Shown here: piece after piece, positions 16,007-24,496 of the stretch
Layout of the letters: each line of letters opens with the position of its first letter
Numbering within the stretch: position 1 is the stretch's first letter
DNA from: Sphingomonas sp. BK580
Lineage (GTDB): Bacteria > Pseudomonadota > Alphaproteobacteria > Sphingomonadales > Sphingomonadaceae
Length of the DNA stretch: 64,000 nucleotides
NCBI RefSeq assembly: GCF_014194975.1
Contig: NZ_JACIAY010000001.1
Span: 434,001 to 498,000, forward strand
Reading direction: 5' to 3'
Position numbers and translations under genes: made by a program
The notes under the pieces: generated by a model
The model's database searches: none
Told to the model about the DNA's origin: nothing
The model's input: only the letters and a program-made list of their open reading frames with translations

Positions 16007-18196
16007 ATGCAGCGCTCACGCATGAAGCACAGTATCGCCTGCGCGCCGCCGGCCACCTCGGGTTCGCTGCTGGACGCGCTCGCCGCCGCACAGCACGAGG
16101 CCGATCACTTCCGCACCAGCGTGGAGATGGCACGCCATATCAGCTGGAGCGCAGACGCTAACGGCGCGATCCGCACCGTCAGCGCGCGATGGACCGAGGT
16201 CACCGGCATCGATGTGGCCAAGGCCCTGGACAGTGGCTGGCTTGACGCGCTTCATCCCGACGACGTCGAGCGAACCCTGCAGATCTGGCACCGCGCGCTC
16301 GAGACGGCAGCGTCAACGGACGTCGACTATCGATTGTACACGCCCTGCGGTTATCGCTGGTTCCGCGCCTGTGCGTCTCCGCGGTGTGATCGCGACGGCG
16401 CGGTGCTCGCCTGGTTCGGCACGCTGGAGGACATCGACGATCGAAAGCGTGCCGAGACGGCGCTGCAGGCGAGCGAGGAGCGGTTCCGCATGGCCGCCGA
16501 GGCGGCGGGGATCGGGATCTGGGACTATGACGCCCTGCGCGGCAAACGACTCTGGTCCGACGTCTTTCGCGCCATGCTCGGCCTCGCCGCCGACGCGCCG
16601 GCGGAGCCTGCCACCGCGCTCGCCCTGGTCGTTCCCGAGGACCGGCCGATCTTGCAGCAGCTGGTCGACTCCATCGGCCATGGCGACACCCACCCCCGCT
16701 TCGAGCTGACGGTGCGCATCCACCGCGCCAACGATGGTGCTCTGCGCTGGATGCAGACCAGCGGTTGGCGGGTCAAAGCGGCGAACGGGCGGATGGAACG
16801 CATCCTCGTCACGGTCCGCGACGTCACCGAGCAGCTCACCGCCGAGCAGCGCGTCCGCTGGGCGGCCGAGCACGACCCCCTGACCGGGCTCGTCAACCGC
16901 GCCGCTTTCAATCGCCTGCTGGAGGATGCGATCGAGCGAACGACGCGCGCGACCGACGCGGTGCTCACGCTCGCGTTATTCGACGTCGACCATCTGAAGG
17001 AGACCAACGACACGGTCGGGCACGAGGCCGGCGACCTGCTGCTCAGGACGGTCGCCGAGCGGCTCGTCGACGCCCTGGGCAGCGATGCCGTCGTCGCGCG
17101 CCTGGGCGGGGACGAGTTCGCCGCGATCGTGGAAGACGCGCCGGACGCCTTGGCGGAGGATCGCCTTCGATCGGCGCTGCGCGCGCTGCGCGAACCGGTG
17201 GTGATCGACTCGATCACGCTCGACTGCCAGGCCACCGCTGGCATCGCCTCCTACCCGCGGGATGGGCGCGGCGGACGTGATCTGCTCAAGACGGCGGATC
17301 TCGCGCTCTACGATGGCAAAGCGAGCGCGCGCGGCGACCTCTCGCGCTTTCGTCCGGAGATGCGCGCGAACATGCAGCGTCGCACCTCGATGCTCTCGGT
17401 CGCGCGCATGATCGCGCGCGACGATCGCGTGATGCCCTTCTACCAGCCCAAGGTGAGACTGAGCGACGGGACGCTGTCCGGTTTCGAGGCGCTCCTGCGC
17501 TGGCGGCATGACACGCTGGGCGTGCAAGGACCCGACACGATCGCGGCGGCGTTCGACGATCTCACCGCGGCGATCTCGCTCGGTGAGCGGATGCTCGAGC
17601 GGGTCTGTGCCGACCTGGCGCGCTGGCGCGACCAGGGCCTGGTGCTCACGCGCGTGGCGCTGAACCTGTCACCCGCCGAGTTTCGTCGGGACGACCTGTT
17701 CGACCGCATCATGGGGCAGCTCCACCGGCACGACCTTCCCGCCGAACTGCTCGAGCTTGAGGTGACCGAGACGGTGTTCCTCGGTCGCGGCGCGGACAGC
17801 GTCGGCGACACGCTGGCCGCCTTTCACCGGGCCGGCGTCACCGTCGCGCTCGACGACTTCGGCACTGGCTATGCCTCGCTCAAGCACCTGCGCGAATATC
17901 CCGTCGACGTCATCAAGATCGATCGCAGCTTCGTCGCTGACCTGCTGACAGACCCGGGTGACGCTGCGATCGTCCAGGCGGTATTGGGCCTGGCGAACCA
18001 GCTCGGCATCGCGGTGGTCGCCGAGGGCGTGGAAACCGCCGAACAGGCGGCCTATCTGCTCGCGCGGGACTGTGAACTGGCGCAGGGCTACCTGTTCGGC
18101 AGGCCGATGCCGGCCGATGACGCGGGGGCGCTGCTCGCTGCCGCCGCATCGACGATCGGCGCTCCCAGATGTGATCGTCCCAGATCGCGCACCTGA
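16007..18196 (+). CDS. PAS-PAS-GGDEF-EAL cyclic-di-GMP enzyme
   Basis: About 729 residues. Two PAS domains (MARHISWSADANGAIRTVSA and FRMAAEAAGIGIWDYDA), the second with a PAC end, precede a GGDEF domain with intact RLGGDEF but no RxxD inhibitory site, then an EAL domain with FEALLRWRH, NLSPAEF, LEVTET, DDFGTGYASL, IKIDRSF and AEGVET. All metal and catalytic residues of both domains appear present, so it could make and degrade c-di-GMP, with PAS input selecting the activity. I used the ATG at 16007; ATGs at 15926 and 16022 are in the same frame and the upstream 27 residues have no family support. No membrane segment, so cytosolic. Confidence 0.93.
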   Translation: MQRSRMKHSIACAPPATSGSLLDALAAAQHEADHFRTSVEMARHISWSADANGAIRTVSARWTEVTGIDVAKALDSGWLDALHPDDVERTLQIWHRALETAASTDVDYRLYTPCGYRWFRACASPRCDRDGAVLAWFGTLEDIDDRKRAETALQASEERFRMAAEAAGIGIWDYDALRGKRLWSDVFRAMLGLAADAPAEPATALALVVPEDRPILQQLVDSIGHGDTHPRFELTVRIHRANDGALRWMQTSGWRVKAANGRMERILVTVRDVTEQLTAEQRVRWAAEHDPLTGLVNRAAFNRLLEDAIERTTRATDAVLTLALFDVDHLKETNDTVGHEAGDLLLRTVAERLVDALGSDAVVARLGGDEFAAIVEDAPDALAEDRLRSALRALREPVVIDSITLDCQATAGIASYPRDGRGGRDLLKTADLALYDGKASARGDLSRFRPEMRANMQRRTSMLSVARMIARDDRVMPFYQPKVRLSDGTLSGFEALLRWRHDTLGVQGPDTIAAAFDDLTAAISLGERMLERVCADLARWRDQGLVLTRVALNLSPAEFRRDDLFDRIMGQLHRHDLPAELLELEVTETVFLGRGADSVGDTLAAFHRAGVTVALDDFGTGYASLKHLREYPVDVIKIDRSFVADLLTDPGDAAIVQAVLGLANQLGIAVVAEGVETAEQAAYLLARDCELAQGYLFGRPMPADDAGALLAAAASTIGAPRCDRPRSRT

Positions 18197-18292
18197 CCGA
18201 CGATCGCGCGTCTCGACACCAAGGCGCAGAAGAAGCGGGCGCCCAGGCGCTCGATGCGACGGCGCCATGATCGCGGCACCGTCGACGCGGGC

Positions 18293-19321
18293 TCAGGTGC
18301 CACCCGCGCCAGGGTGTAGCGTCGCCAGCTCGGCCGGACGGATCTCGTGGACGAGCTGGTCCATGCGGCAGTCATGCGGCGCCTTGTCCGGACGCCATCT
18401 CAGCAGCTTCGTGCCGTGCCGGAAACGGTCGCCGGTGACCTGATCGTAGATCACCTCGACCACCAATGCGCTTCTGAGAGGCTCCCACTCGCTGTCCTTT
18501 CCGTTGTTCCACCTGCTGGGTCCGCCCGGCGCCTCGCCGGTGAAGCCCGGCGCCTGGATCAGCGGCGTGAGACGGGCGAGCAGATCGACCCGCTCGGTCG
18601 CCGCGATCCCGGCGGTGAAGCCGACATGGTGCAGCCGACCGGTAACGTCATACAGGCCGAGCAGGAGGGACGCGACGCCCTCACCCCCTCTGACGCGGCG
18701 GAAGCCGCCCACGACACAGTCGGCGGAGCGTTGCTGCTTGACCTTGAGCATGGCGCGCTCACCAGGCCGGTACGGCTCGTCGAGCTTCTTCGCGACGATG
18801 CCGTCCAGCGCCCCTCCCCCGCGTGCCAGCCACGAGCGCGCCACCGCGGCGTCCCGCGTCCGGTCCGACAGCAGGATCCCCGGCCCGCCATGCGCGCGAT
18901 GAAAGGCCTCCAGGTGCAGCCGCCGCTGCGCCAGCGGCTCGCGGAGCAGGTCCCGGCCGTCAGTCATCAGACAGTCGAACAGCATGATCTGGGCCGGCGT
19001 CTCGCGCGAGAGTCGCTCGATGCGACTGGCGGCGGGATGCAGGCGTGCCTGCAGCGCGTCGAACGAGAGCGCCGCGCCGATCGGCAGGATCAGTTCGCCG
19101 TCGAGCGCGAAGGCGGCGCGATCGACCGCCCTGATCGACTGCACCACCTCGGGAAAGTAGCGGCTGAGTGGCTTGCCCGACTTGGACATAATCTCGACCG
19201 TATCGCCGTGACGGAAGATCAGCGCGCGGAAGCCGTCCCACTTGGGCTCGAACTGCCACGTCCCGCCGTCCGGCAGGTCCGGTACGAGCTTCGCTTCCAT
19301 CGGCAGGAGATCGGTTCGCAT
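18293..19321 (-). CDS. ligC: ATP-dependent DNA ligase, LigC-type (stand-alone LigD ligase domain)
   Basis: 342 residues. The nucleotidyl-lysine motif is FEPKWDGFRA with Lys27. LDGELILP (motif III), LFDCLMTDGRD, DGIVAKKLDEPYRPG (motif IV) and MLKVKQQR (motif V) follow in order, then an OB-fold (LVVEVIYDQVTGDRFRHGTKL). Length equals the ligase part of LigD without polymerase or phosphoesterase, as in LigC proteins used for alternative end joining or base-excision repair. No Ku gene is seen in the window. The ATG at 19321 starts directly before the conserved LLPMEA; the frame continues upstream to 19390 without family sequence. An EcfG-like promoter is 44 bp upstream, making it a stress-inducible repair enzyme. 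Confidence 0.92.
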   Translation of the reverse strand: MRTDLLPMEAKLVPDLPDGGTWQFEPKWDGFRALIFRHGDTVEIMSKSGKPLSRYFPEVVQSIRAVDRAAFALDGELILPIGAALSFDALQARLHPAASRIERLSRETPAQIMLFDCLMTDGRDLLREPLAQRRLHLEAFHRAHGGPGILLSDRTRDAAVARSWLARGGGALDGIVAKKLDEPYRPGERAMLKVKQQRSADCVVGGFRRVRGGEGVASLLLGLYDVTGRLHHVGFTAGIAATERVDLLARLTPLIQAPGFTGEAPGGPSRWNNGKDSEWEPLRSALVVEVIYDQVTGDRFRHGTKLLRWRPDKAPHDCRMDQLVHEIRPAELATLHPGAGGT

Positions 19322-19364
19322 GATGCTGGCGCTTCGCTCCGACGGCCCCGACGACAACGTCCCG

Positions 19365-19389
19365 AACGCGCGATGGGCGCGCCCGTTCA
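19365..19389 (-). promoter_or_regulatory. EcfG-type promoter ahead of the DNA ligase
   Basis: Minus strand TGAAC (19389-19385), 16 bp, CGTT (19368-19365). Same one-base variant of the GGAAC box as before the GlsB gene. It lies in the 87-bp gap between the DUF72 and ligase genes, 44 bp before the ligase ATG, suggesting separate stress induction of the ligase. Confidence 0.55.
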
Positions 19390-19408
19390 CGCCCGCGCTG
19401 GGGTCGGG

Positions 19409-20149
19409 TCACGGCGGCGTGGCGCCGCGTTCCAGCGAGCGCGCGAGCGCCAGCGCGTCGCCGAGCGCGGCCGAGGCGGCCGTATTGTCGAACATGCACC
19501 AACTGGTTCGCCCCGCCGCGATGTCCGCGGCGATCGCGTCCGCATAGGAGCGCAGTCGCTCCGCGCCATAGGCTGATCGATACATCACGGGCGACCCGTG
19601 CAATCTCCGGTAAGAGAGGCCGCGCCAGCCACCGGGCTGGCCTGCCGCGGGCACGTTCGCCGGATCCGCCGCGACGCGCGGGACCGCGAGAGCATCGAGC
19701 AACTCCTCGACGTCCTGCGAGAACCAGCTCGGATGCCGGGGCTCACATACGATGCGCGCGCTGGTGCGCGACGAGGCCGCCGCGAGGAAGGCGGACACCA
19801 CGTCGGCGTCGAAGGCGAAACTCGGCGGTAGCTGGAGGAGGATCACGGCGAGCTTGTTCCCGAGACCACCGGCTTCCTCCAGGAACCGGTCGAGCGCGTC
19901 CGTCGCGTCCACCAATCGTCGGAGGTGACTGATCTCCTTGGGTAGCTTGGCCGCGAAGCGGAAGCGGTCGGGCACCGCGGCGGCCCAGCGCTCCCAGGTC
20001 GATCGCCGATGCGGCTTGTAGAAGGAGGAGTTGACCTCGACGCAGGGGAAGGCCGCGGCATAACGCTCGAGCGCGGTGCCGCCGTCGGGGAATGAGTGTC
20101 GGAAGGCAGTCGGGATCGACCAGCCCGCGGTTCCGATCAGCGGCGACAT
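19409..20149 (-). CDS. DUF72 family protein
   Basis: 246 residues with the TIM-barrel DUF72 (YecE-type) hallmarks: IGTAGWSIP at the start, CVEVNSSFYKPHRRSTWERW near 35-54, RFAAKLPKEISH near 70, LLQLPPSFAFD near 106, CEPRHPSWF near 138 and a C-terminal WCMFDNTAAS. The function of the family is unsettled. In many proteobacteria it sits with DNA ligase or exonuclease genes, as here (LigC-type ligase downstream, exonuclease III divergent), which suggests a nucleic-acid or repair role. The start is the ATG at 20149. Confidence 0.93.
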   Translation of the reverse strand: MSPLIGTAGWSIPTAFRHSFPDGGTALERYAAAFPCVEVNSSFYKPHRRSTWERWAAAVPDRFRFAAKLPKEISHLRRLVDATDALDRFLEEAGGLGNKLAVILLQLPPSFAFDADVVSAFLAAASSRTSARIVCEPRHPSWFSQDVEELLDALAVPRVAADPANVPAAGQPGGWRGLSYRRLHGSPVMYRSAYGAERLRSYADAIAADIAAGRTSWCMFDNTAASAALGDALALARSLERGATPP

Positions 20150-20220
20150 GCCCTACCTACCCAGTAGCCACCGAACCGTTCCATCAGCGCGATTTCTCCC
20201 CGACCATCCAGGGGCAGTCC

Positions 20221-20245
20221 GGAACCAATTGAATCAAGTGACGAT
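20221..20245 (+). promoter_or_regulatory. Candidate EcfG-type promoter ahead of the DUF3606 gene
   Basis: GGAAC at 20221-20225, 16 bp, CGAT at 20242-20245. The -35 is perfect; the -10 has one mismatch to CGTT. It lies 22 bp before the DUF3606 ATG and would also drive exonuclease III downstream. Confidence 0.45.
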
Positions 20246-20266
20246 TTCGCCGCCGAGGAGGACGGG

Positions 20267-20457
20267 ATGGCTGACGATAGCGGCAGGCGCGGCGCCGCCG
20301 ACAGGGCGTGGGTCGTCGGCGGTGAGGGCCCCGCGGTGAACACCTTCGCACACAAGCACGGCACCACCAAGCAGCCGGCGCGCGAACGCGTGGAACGGTT
20401 GGTAACGGTCGCGAGAGGCTGGACGCGGCCGTGGCCGAGCCGAGGAAGGTCAAGTGA
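20267..20457 (+). pseudogene. DUF3606-like small protein gene with a frameshift
   Basis: A strong GAGGAGG ribosome site precedes MADDSGRRGAADRAWV, the typical opening of DUF3606 proteins (MADD, then PDR/ADR), followed by FAHKHGTTKQPARERVER. At about 20395-20400 the frame breaks: continuing in the original frame gives compositionally random residues to 20545, whereas a shift (equivalent to one missing G in the GG run) gives VGNGRERLDAAVAEPRKVK and a stop at 20455. VGNGRE is the usual second half of the domain. The gene is therefore either disrupted or affected by a base error in the sequence. An intact version would be ~63 residues, a small stress-associated protein of unknown function. Confidence 0.62.
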
Positions 20458-20541
20458 TCATGGATTGTGTCGTCCGTGCCCGATCGCACGAGCGCTCGCC
20501 CGCTGGGGAGCCGGTGAGTCCAGCCGGGTCGCTGAGCAGCG

Positions 20542-21369
20542 GTGAAAGTCGCCACCTTCAACGTGAACGGCGTCAACGGGCGCCTGCCGGTGCTGCTGCG
20601 GTGGCTCGAGGAGGAGCAGCCCGATATCGTCTGCCTGCAGGAGCTGAAGGCACCGCAGGATAAGTTTCCGGCGGCGGCGATCCGCGATCTCGGCTACGAC
20701 GCGATCTGGCACGGCCAGAAGAGCTGGAACGGCGTCGCCATCCTCAGCCGGGTCGGCGAGATCCACGAGACGCGGCGCGGGCTGCCGGATGATCCCGACT
20801 CGACGCAGAGCCGCTACATCGAGGCGGCGGTGAACGGCATCATCGTTGGCGGCCTCTACCTGCCCAACGGCAACCCGCGCCCGGGGCCGAAGTTCGACTA
20901 TAAACTCGCCTGGTTCGAGCGGCTCCTCACGCACGCCGCGGCGCTGCTGGCGAGCGGCCTGCCGGTGGTACTGGCCGGCGACTTCAACGTCATGCCGACG
21001 GAGGCCGACGTTTACCGGCCGGAACGCTGGGTCGATGACGCCCTGTTCGCACCCGAGGTCCGGGCGCTCTACGCCCGCCTGCTCGGACAGGGGTGGACCG
21101 ACTCGCTCCGCGCGCTGCACCCCGACGAGACGATCTACACTTTCTGGGACTATTTCCGGAACGCCTACGGACGGAACGCGGGATTGCGGATCGACCATCT
21201 ACTGGTCAGCCCCGCGTTGGCCGGCAGGCTCGACGATGCGCAGGTGGATCGACATGTACGTGGCTGGGAGAAGACGAGCGACCATGCCCCCACGTGGATC
21301 CGGCTCGCGGACGGTGGCGCAGCGCCCGGGTCCGGTCGTCCCGGCCGGCGCAGGAAGGGCCTTGGCTGA
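20542..21369 (+). CDS. xth: Exodeoxyribonuclease III (AP endonuclease)
   Basis: 275 residues. All metal and catalytic motifs of the ExoIII/APE family are present: NVNGVNGR (Asn7), LQELKAP (Glu), GLYLPNGNP (Tyr region), AGDFNVMPTEAD (Asp and Asn), RIDHLLVSP (Asp) and TSDHAPTW (Asp-His pair). It cleaves at abasic sites and removes 3'-blocked ends in base-excision repair. Starts at a GTG (20542), the only start consistent with the conserved MKVATFNVNG. The last ~20 residues are a basic tail. Neighbouring ligase, DUF72 and DUF3606 genes make this a repair and stress cluster. Confidence 0.95.
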   Translation: MKVATFNVNGVNGRLPVLLRWLEEEQPDIVCLQELKAPQDKFPAAAIRDLGYDAIWHGQKSWNGVAILSRVGEIHETRRGLPDDPDSTQSRYIEAAVNGIIVGGLYLPNGNPRPGPKFDYKLAWFERLLTHAAALLASGLPVVLAGDFNVMPTEADVYRPERWVDDALFAPEVRALYARLLGQGWTDSLRALHPDETIYTFWDYFRNAYGRNAGLRIDHLLVSPALAGRLDDAQVDRHVRGWEKTSDHAPTWIRLADGGAAPGSGRPGRRRKGLG

Positions 21370-21480
21370 GAGCAGGCCGTCACGGGCCAGGAGCGGTCCT
21401 CCCGCGCCCCCACCGCGCTGGCGTCCCGCCCCCTTCTCTCCCCGCCGAGCGTTCAAGCGCCTCAACGGGAGCAGCGTAGC

Positions 21481-22146
21481 ATGACGGTGAAGGCAGTCCT
21501 TTTCGATATCGACGGCACGCTCGTCGACAGCAACGACCAGCACGTCGCCGCGTGGCAGGACGTGCTCTCCCGCGCGGGGGCAACGCTCGACGCCGCGGTG
21601 ATCCACGAGCAGATCGGAAAGGGGACCGACATGCTCGTGCCGGCGCTGCTCCCGAGCGCCGATGAGGCCGAGCAGGAGCGACTCGGTCAGGAACATGGCG
21701 CGCTGTTCAAGGAGCGCTTTCTCGACCATATCAGACCCTTCCCCGGCGCGCGCGCGCTGTTGGAGAAGGTGGCGACGAGTGGACGACAGGTGGTGCTCGC
21801 CTCGTCCGCCTCCGCCGACGAGCTCGAACATTATGTCGACCTGCTCGAGGCGCGAGATCTCGTCAGCGTCTCCACGACGTCGGATGACGTCGAGGCGACG
21901 AAGCCCGCGCCCGACATCTTCTCGACCGCGCTCGACAAGCTGGCGCCGCTCGCGCCGTCCGACGTCGTCGTCGTGGGCGACACGCCTTATGACATCGAGG
22001 CCGCGGCGAAGTGCGGTATCCCGGCCGTGGGCGTCCGCTCCGGCAAATTCAGCGACGAAGCGCTGTTAGACGCCGGAGCCATAGGCCTCTATGACGATGT
22101 CGCGGCGCTGCTCGACGGTTTCGCGGGATCTCCGCTCAACCAGTGA
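21481..22146 (+). CDS. HAD-superfamily hydrolase (phosphoglycolate phosphatase-like)
   Basis: 221 residues. Motif I is FDIDGTLVDSNDQH with Asp9 and Asp11, motif II is LASSASADE, the motif III lysine lies in TKPAPDIF, and motif IV is VVVGDTPYDIEAA. The alpha-helical cap between motifs I and II is of the C1 type seen in phosphoglycolate phosphatases and beta-phosphoglucomutases. The exact phosphate ester cannot be named. Starts at an ATG after a 111-bp gap downstream of exonuclease III, and is followed after 145 bp by an SDR gene. Confidence 0.92.
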   Translation: MTVKAVLFDIDGTLVDSNDQHVAAWQDVLSRAGATLDAAVIHEQIGKGTDMLVPALLPSADEAEQERLGQEHGALFKERFLDHIRPFPGARALLEKVATSGRQVVLASSASADELEHYVDLLEARDLVSVSTTSDDVEATKPAPDIFSTALDKLAPLAPSDVVVVGDTPYDIEAAAKCGIPAVGVRSGKFSDEALLDAGAIGLYDDVAALLDGFAGSPLNQ

Positions 22147-22291
22147 GCGAGCAACGATCCGCGTCTCGTCGCTGCGGCATCGGCACGCCGCGCCGCTCCC
22201 GACGGGCTGGCATACTCGCCGGCCCGGACGGGCGACCTATCACGAGGGCGGTCGTCGCGCTCCCGCCCCAAACCACCGGAAGGATGCGTGA

Positions 22292-23071
22292 ATGTCAGAT
22301 CCGAGCGGGACGGCGGTGGTCACCGGCGGCAACGACGGTCTCGGGCGCGAGATGGTGCTGGCGCTCGCGCGACGCGGCTGGGACGTCGCGTTCAATTTCC
22401 TGACCGGCGAGGATCACGCCGCGACGCTCGTCGCGGCGGTGGAGGCCATGGGCAGACGCGCGCTCGCACGCCGGTCGGACGTCGGCGTGAAGGCTGACGT
22501 CGATTCCTTCTACGCCGCGCTCGCCGATTGGGGTGGCACCCCCGACGTCCTGGTCAACAATGCCGGGGTTCAGACCTGGTCGCCGCTGCTGGATCTCGCG
22601 GAGGAGGAGTGGGATCGCGTGATCCGCACCAACCTCAAGGGCTGCTTCCTGCATACCCAGGCTGCGGCGCGGCGGATGGTCGCGGCCGGCAAAGGCGGCG
22701 CCATCGTCAACCTGGGATCCGGCTGCAACCTCCTCGCCTTCCCGCGCCTGGTCGACTACACCGCCTCCAAAGGCGGCATCGAGCAGTTGACCAAAGTGTC
22801 GGCGCTCGAACTCGGCCCTCACGGCATACGCGTCAACTGCGTGGCGCCGGGTGCGATCGAGACCGATCGCACTCGTGCCGAAGTGGGCGATTATGCTGGC
22901 CGGTGGTCGCCGATCACGCCGTTGCGACGCGTCGGCACGGTGGCGGATGTCGCCGCGGCCGTGGTGTGGCTGGCCGGACCCGAGTCGGCCTTCGTCACCG
23001 GCCAGACCCTGCTGGTCGACGGAGGCGTCTTCTCGCAGGCGGTCTGGCCCGACTATGGCGGCGCCGACTAA
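22292..23071 (+). CDS. SDR family oxidoreductase
   Basis: 259-residue classical short-chain dehydrogenase. TGGNDGLG (residues ~11-18) is the cofactor loop, NNAG near 86, LGSGCN and YTASKGG give the catalytic Ser, Tyr and Lys, and VAPGAIETDRT plus the C-terminal VTGQTLLVDGG are typical of FabG or glucose-1-dehydrogenase-like members. Substrate not inferable. A strong GC-rich hairpin follows the stop. The ATG lies within a GTGAATGTCA context where a second in-phase start is not available. Confidence 0.92.
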   Translation: MSDPSGTAVVTGGNDGLGREMVLALARRGWDVAFNFLTGEDHAATLVAAVEAMGRRALARRSDVGVKADVDSFYAALADWGGTPDVLVNNAGVQTWSPLLDLAEEEWDRVIRTNLKGCFLHTQAAARRMVAAGKGGAIVNLGSGCNLLAFPRLVDYTASKGGIEQLTKVSALELGPHGIRVNCVAPGAIETDRTRAEVGDYAGRWSPITPLRRVGTVADVAAAVVWLAGPESAFVTGQTLLVDGGVFSQAVWPDYGGAD

Positions 23072-23149
23072 CGCGCCAGCGAACCGTCTCCGCGCCGCCA
23101 CGGCGCGGTAGAGGTCCCGCGCCGGCGACGCGGCGGAAGACCTGCGTCG

Positions 23150-23184
23150 GAGCCCGGGACCGCCGTGGCGGCGCGCCCGGGCTC
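23150..23184. terminator. GC-rich hairpin terminator between convergent genes
   Basis: Arms GAGCCCGGG (23150-23158) and CCCGGGCTC (23176-23184) are perfectly complementary, and the intervening bases contain a nested CCGCC / GGCGG pair. No T run follows. Position after the SDR stop and before the convergent small gene fits a bidirectional terminator. Confidence 0.55.
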
Positions 23185-23223
23185 GTCACGCCGACGCCGG
23201 GGGGCACTGCACGGCAGCGGACG

Positions 23224-23400
23224 TCATTCGTCCTCGCCGTCAGCGTCTTCCTCTTCGAGCAGTTGATCGACCGCCTCGCCGAGCAGGTCGAGTTGCTCCA
23301 GCGAGGCGACCAGCTCGAGCGCCTCCCCGGCATCGCTCTCGATGTGCAGCAGATACGCGTCACCGTCGCGCTCGATCGTGAATTTTGCCAGCTTCGCCAT
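23224..23400 (-). CDS. Small acidic protein, 58 aa
   Basis: MAKLAKFTIERDGDAYLLHI opens a small beta-rich protein that continues into an acidic helix ending LEEEDADGEDE. The ATG at 23400 has an AGGAGTGAG ribosome site. Similar short acidic proteins are common in sphingomonads as hypotheticals; no function is known to me. A GGATC, 16 bp, CGTT sequence at 23428-23452 (minus strand) is one base from an EcfG promoter, so general stress control is possible but weakly supported. Confidence 0.75.
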   Translation of the reverse strand: MAKLAKFTIERDGDAYLLHIESDAGEALELVASLEQLDLLGEAVDQLLEEEDADGEDE

Positions 23401-23552
23401 GCGCTCACTCCTGTATGTCGGCGGCCCAACGCGGACCACGGGCGCGAGATCCGGGGGAGCGCACGCCGCGCCAGCGCCGCTCGGAACGACGCGGCTCAGC
23501 GCGACGGCAACCCGGCGCTGGCTCGCTGGTTGAGCGACCGAGGAGACGGTCG

Positions 23553-23897
23553 ATGCCCCACGCCAGCCACGTGGTCGAGTGCGCCGGGCCCGACTGCCCG
23601 CACGCGTTCGACATCATCCCACTGCAACCGCGCAACGGCGCCCTCGACGCGCGCTGTCCGGTCTGCCACGGCCACGGCCAGTGGAATGTCGAGATCGATC
23701 TCGTGAGCTTCCGCTGCAAGCGCGCCGTCTGCCCCCGCTGCCTCGGGGCGGGTTGGGTGGAGACCGGCAGCGATCCGGTGGGTCACCCCGACATCGTCAT
23801 GAACGCCGGCGGCTACCCCGAATGGGTCGTCGCCTATGCGCCGGCCGACGCGGCCGAGGCGAGCGGGCCCTCGCCCAGCCCGCTCGCGGCCGGCTGA
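23553..23897 (+). CDS. Small zinc-ribbon protein with DnaJ-like CxxCxGxG repeats
   Basis: 114 residues. CPVCHGHGQW (near 30) and CPRCLGAGW (near 56) are two CxxCxGxG units like those of the DnaJ cysteine-rich domain, and the N terminus adds CAGPDC. Four to six cysteines could bind one or two zinc ions. The C terminus is Ala/Pro-rich. The ATG has an AGGAG ribosome site 8 bases upstream. No J domain is present, so it is not a DnaJ; a free-standing zinc ribbon of unknown role. Divergent from the small acidic gene across 152 bp. Confidence 0.72.
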   Translation: MPHASHVVECAGPDCPHAFDIIPLQPRNGALDARCPVCHGHGQWNVEIDLVSFRCKRAVCPRCLGAGWVETGSDPVGHPDIVMNAGGYPEWVVAYAPADAAEASGPSPSPLAAG

Positions 23898-23949
23898 GGC
23901 GGCGCTCGCCAGCGCCGCCTCACCTGTCGCCTCGCTCCCCGGACGACGG

Positions 23950-24357
23950 TCAGCCGCGCAGGCTATCGGGCACCACGCCGCCGTTCTCGGCGAGCTTGGC
24001 CATGACCGCCTTATGCAGCGCGACATTCTGCTCCGCGCTGCCGTCAACGCCGGCGTGGACGCCGAGCTCGGTGCCCAGCTCCTTGCGCGCGGCGAGGCTC
24101 GAGTCGAGGTCGAGCAGCTTGAGCAGATCGACGATCGACGACTGGTAATTGCCTCCGCCGCCCTTGAGCGACGCCATCTCCGAGAGGACCGCGCCCACGT
24201 CGACTCCCGCCACCGGCGCGGGCGCCTGGGTCGGGGCCGCCGCGGCCGCCGGCGCCGCCGGCTCCGGCGACGGCGCCGCGCCCGCGCCGGGTTGGTTCGT
24301 CGGCGCGGCCGATGGGTGATGGAAGATCTTGTTCATGATCGTGCCGAAGATGCTCAT
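23950..24357 (-). CDS. DUF3597 domain protein
   Basis: 135 residues. MSIFGTIMNKIFHH at the N terminus and VDVGAVLSEMASLKGGGGNY followed by SSIVDLLKLLDLDSSLAARKELGTEL form the recognisable DUF3597 helical domain; the intervening 40 residues are an Ala/Pro linker. A soluble protein of unknown function whose solved relatives show a small helical bundle. GAGGAG lies 8 bases before the ATG at 24357. Divergent from the DUF4142 lipoprotein gene, within a group of small stress-type genes. Confidence 0.87.
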   Translation of the reverse strand: MSIFGTIMNKIFHHPSAAPTNQPGAGAAPSPEPAAPAAAAAPTQAPAPVAGVDVGAVLSEMASLKGGGGNYQSSIVDLLKLLDLDSSLAARKELGTELGVHAGVDGSAEQNVALHKAVMAKLAENGGVVPDSLRG

Positions 24358-24496
24358 GCTCGCATGCTCCTCAGGAGGGGTGTCGGCGCTGCCGCGCTCG
24401 CCGATAACGACGATGCGACGCGATCGGGCTCGTCGCTCCGGAACGTTGCGCGCGCGAACGCGCTTACGTGGCGAAGCTTCGGAGAGGTCTGATATC

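Noticed and set aside
15868..16056. Small minus-strand frame before the PAS-GGDEF-EAL gene
   Set aside because: No ribosome site, overlaps the start region of a certain gene, and has no conserved-looking sequence.
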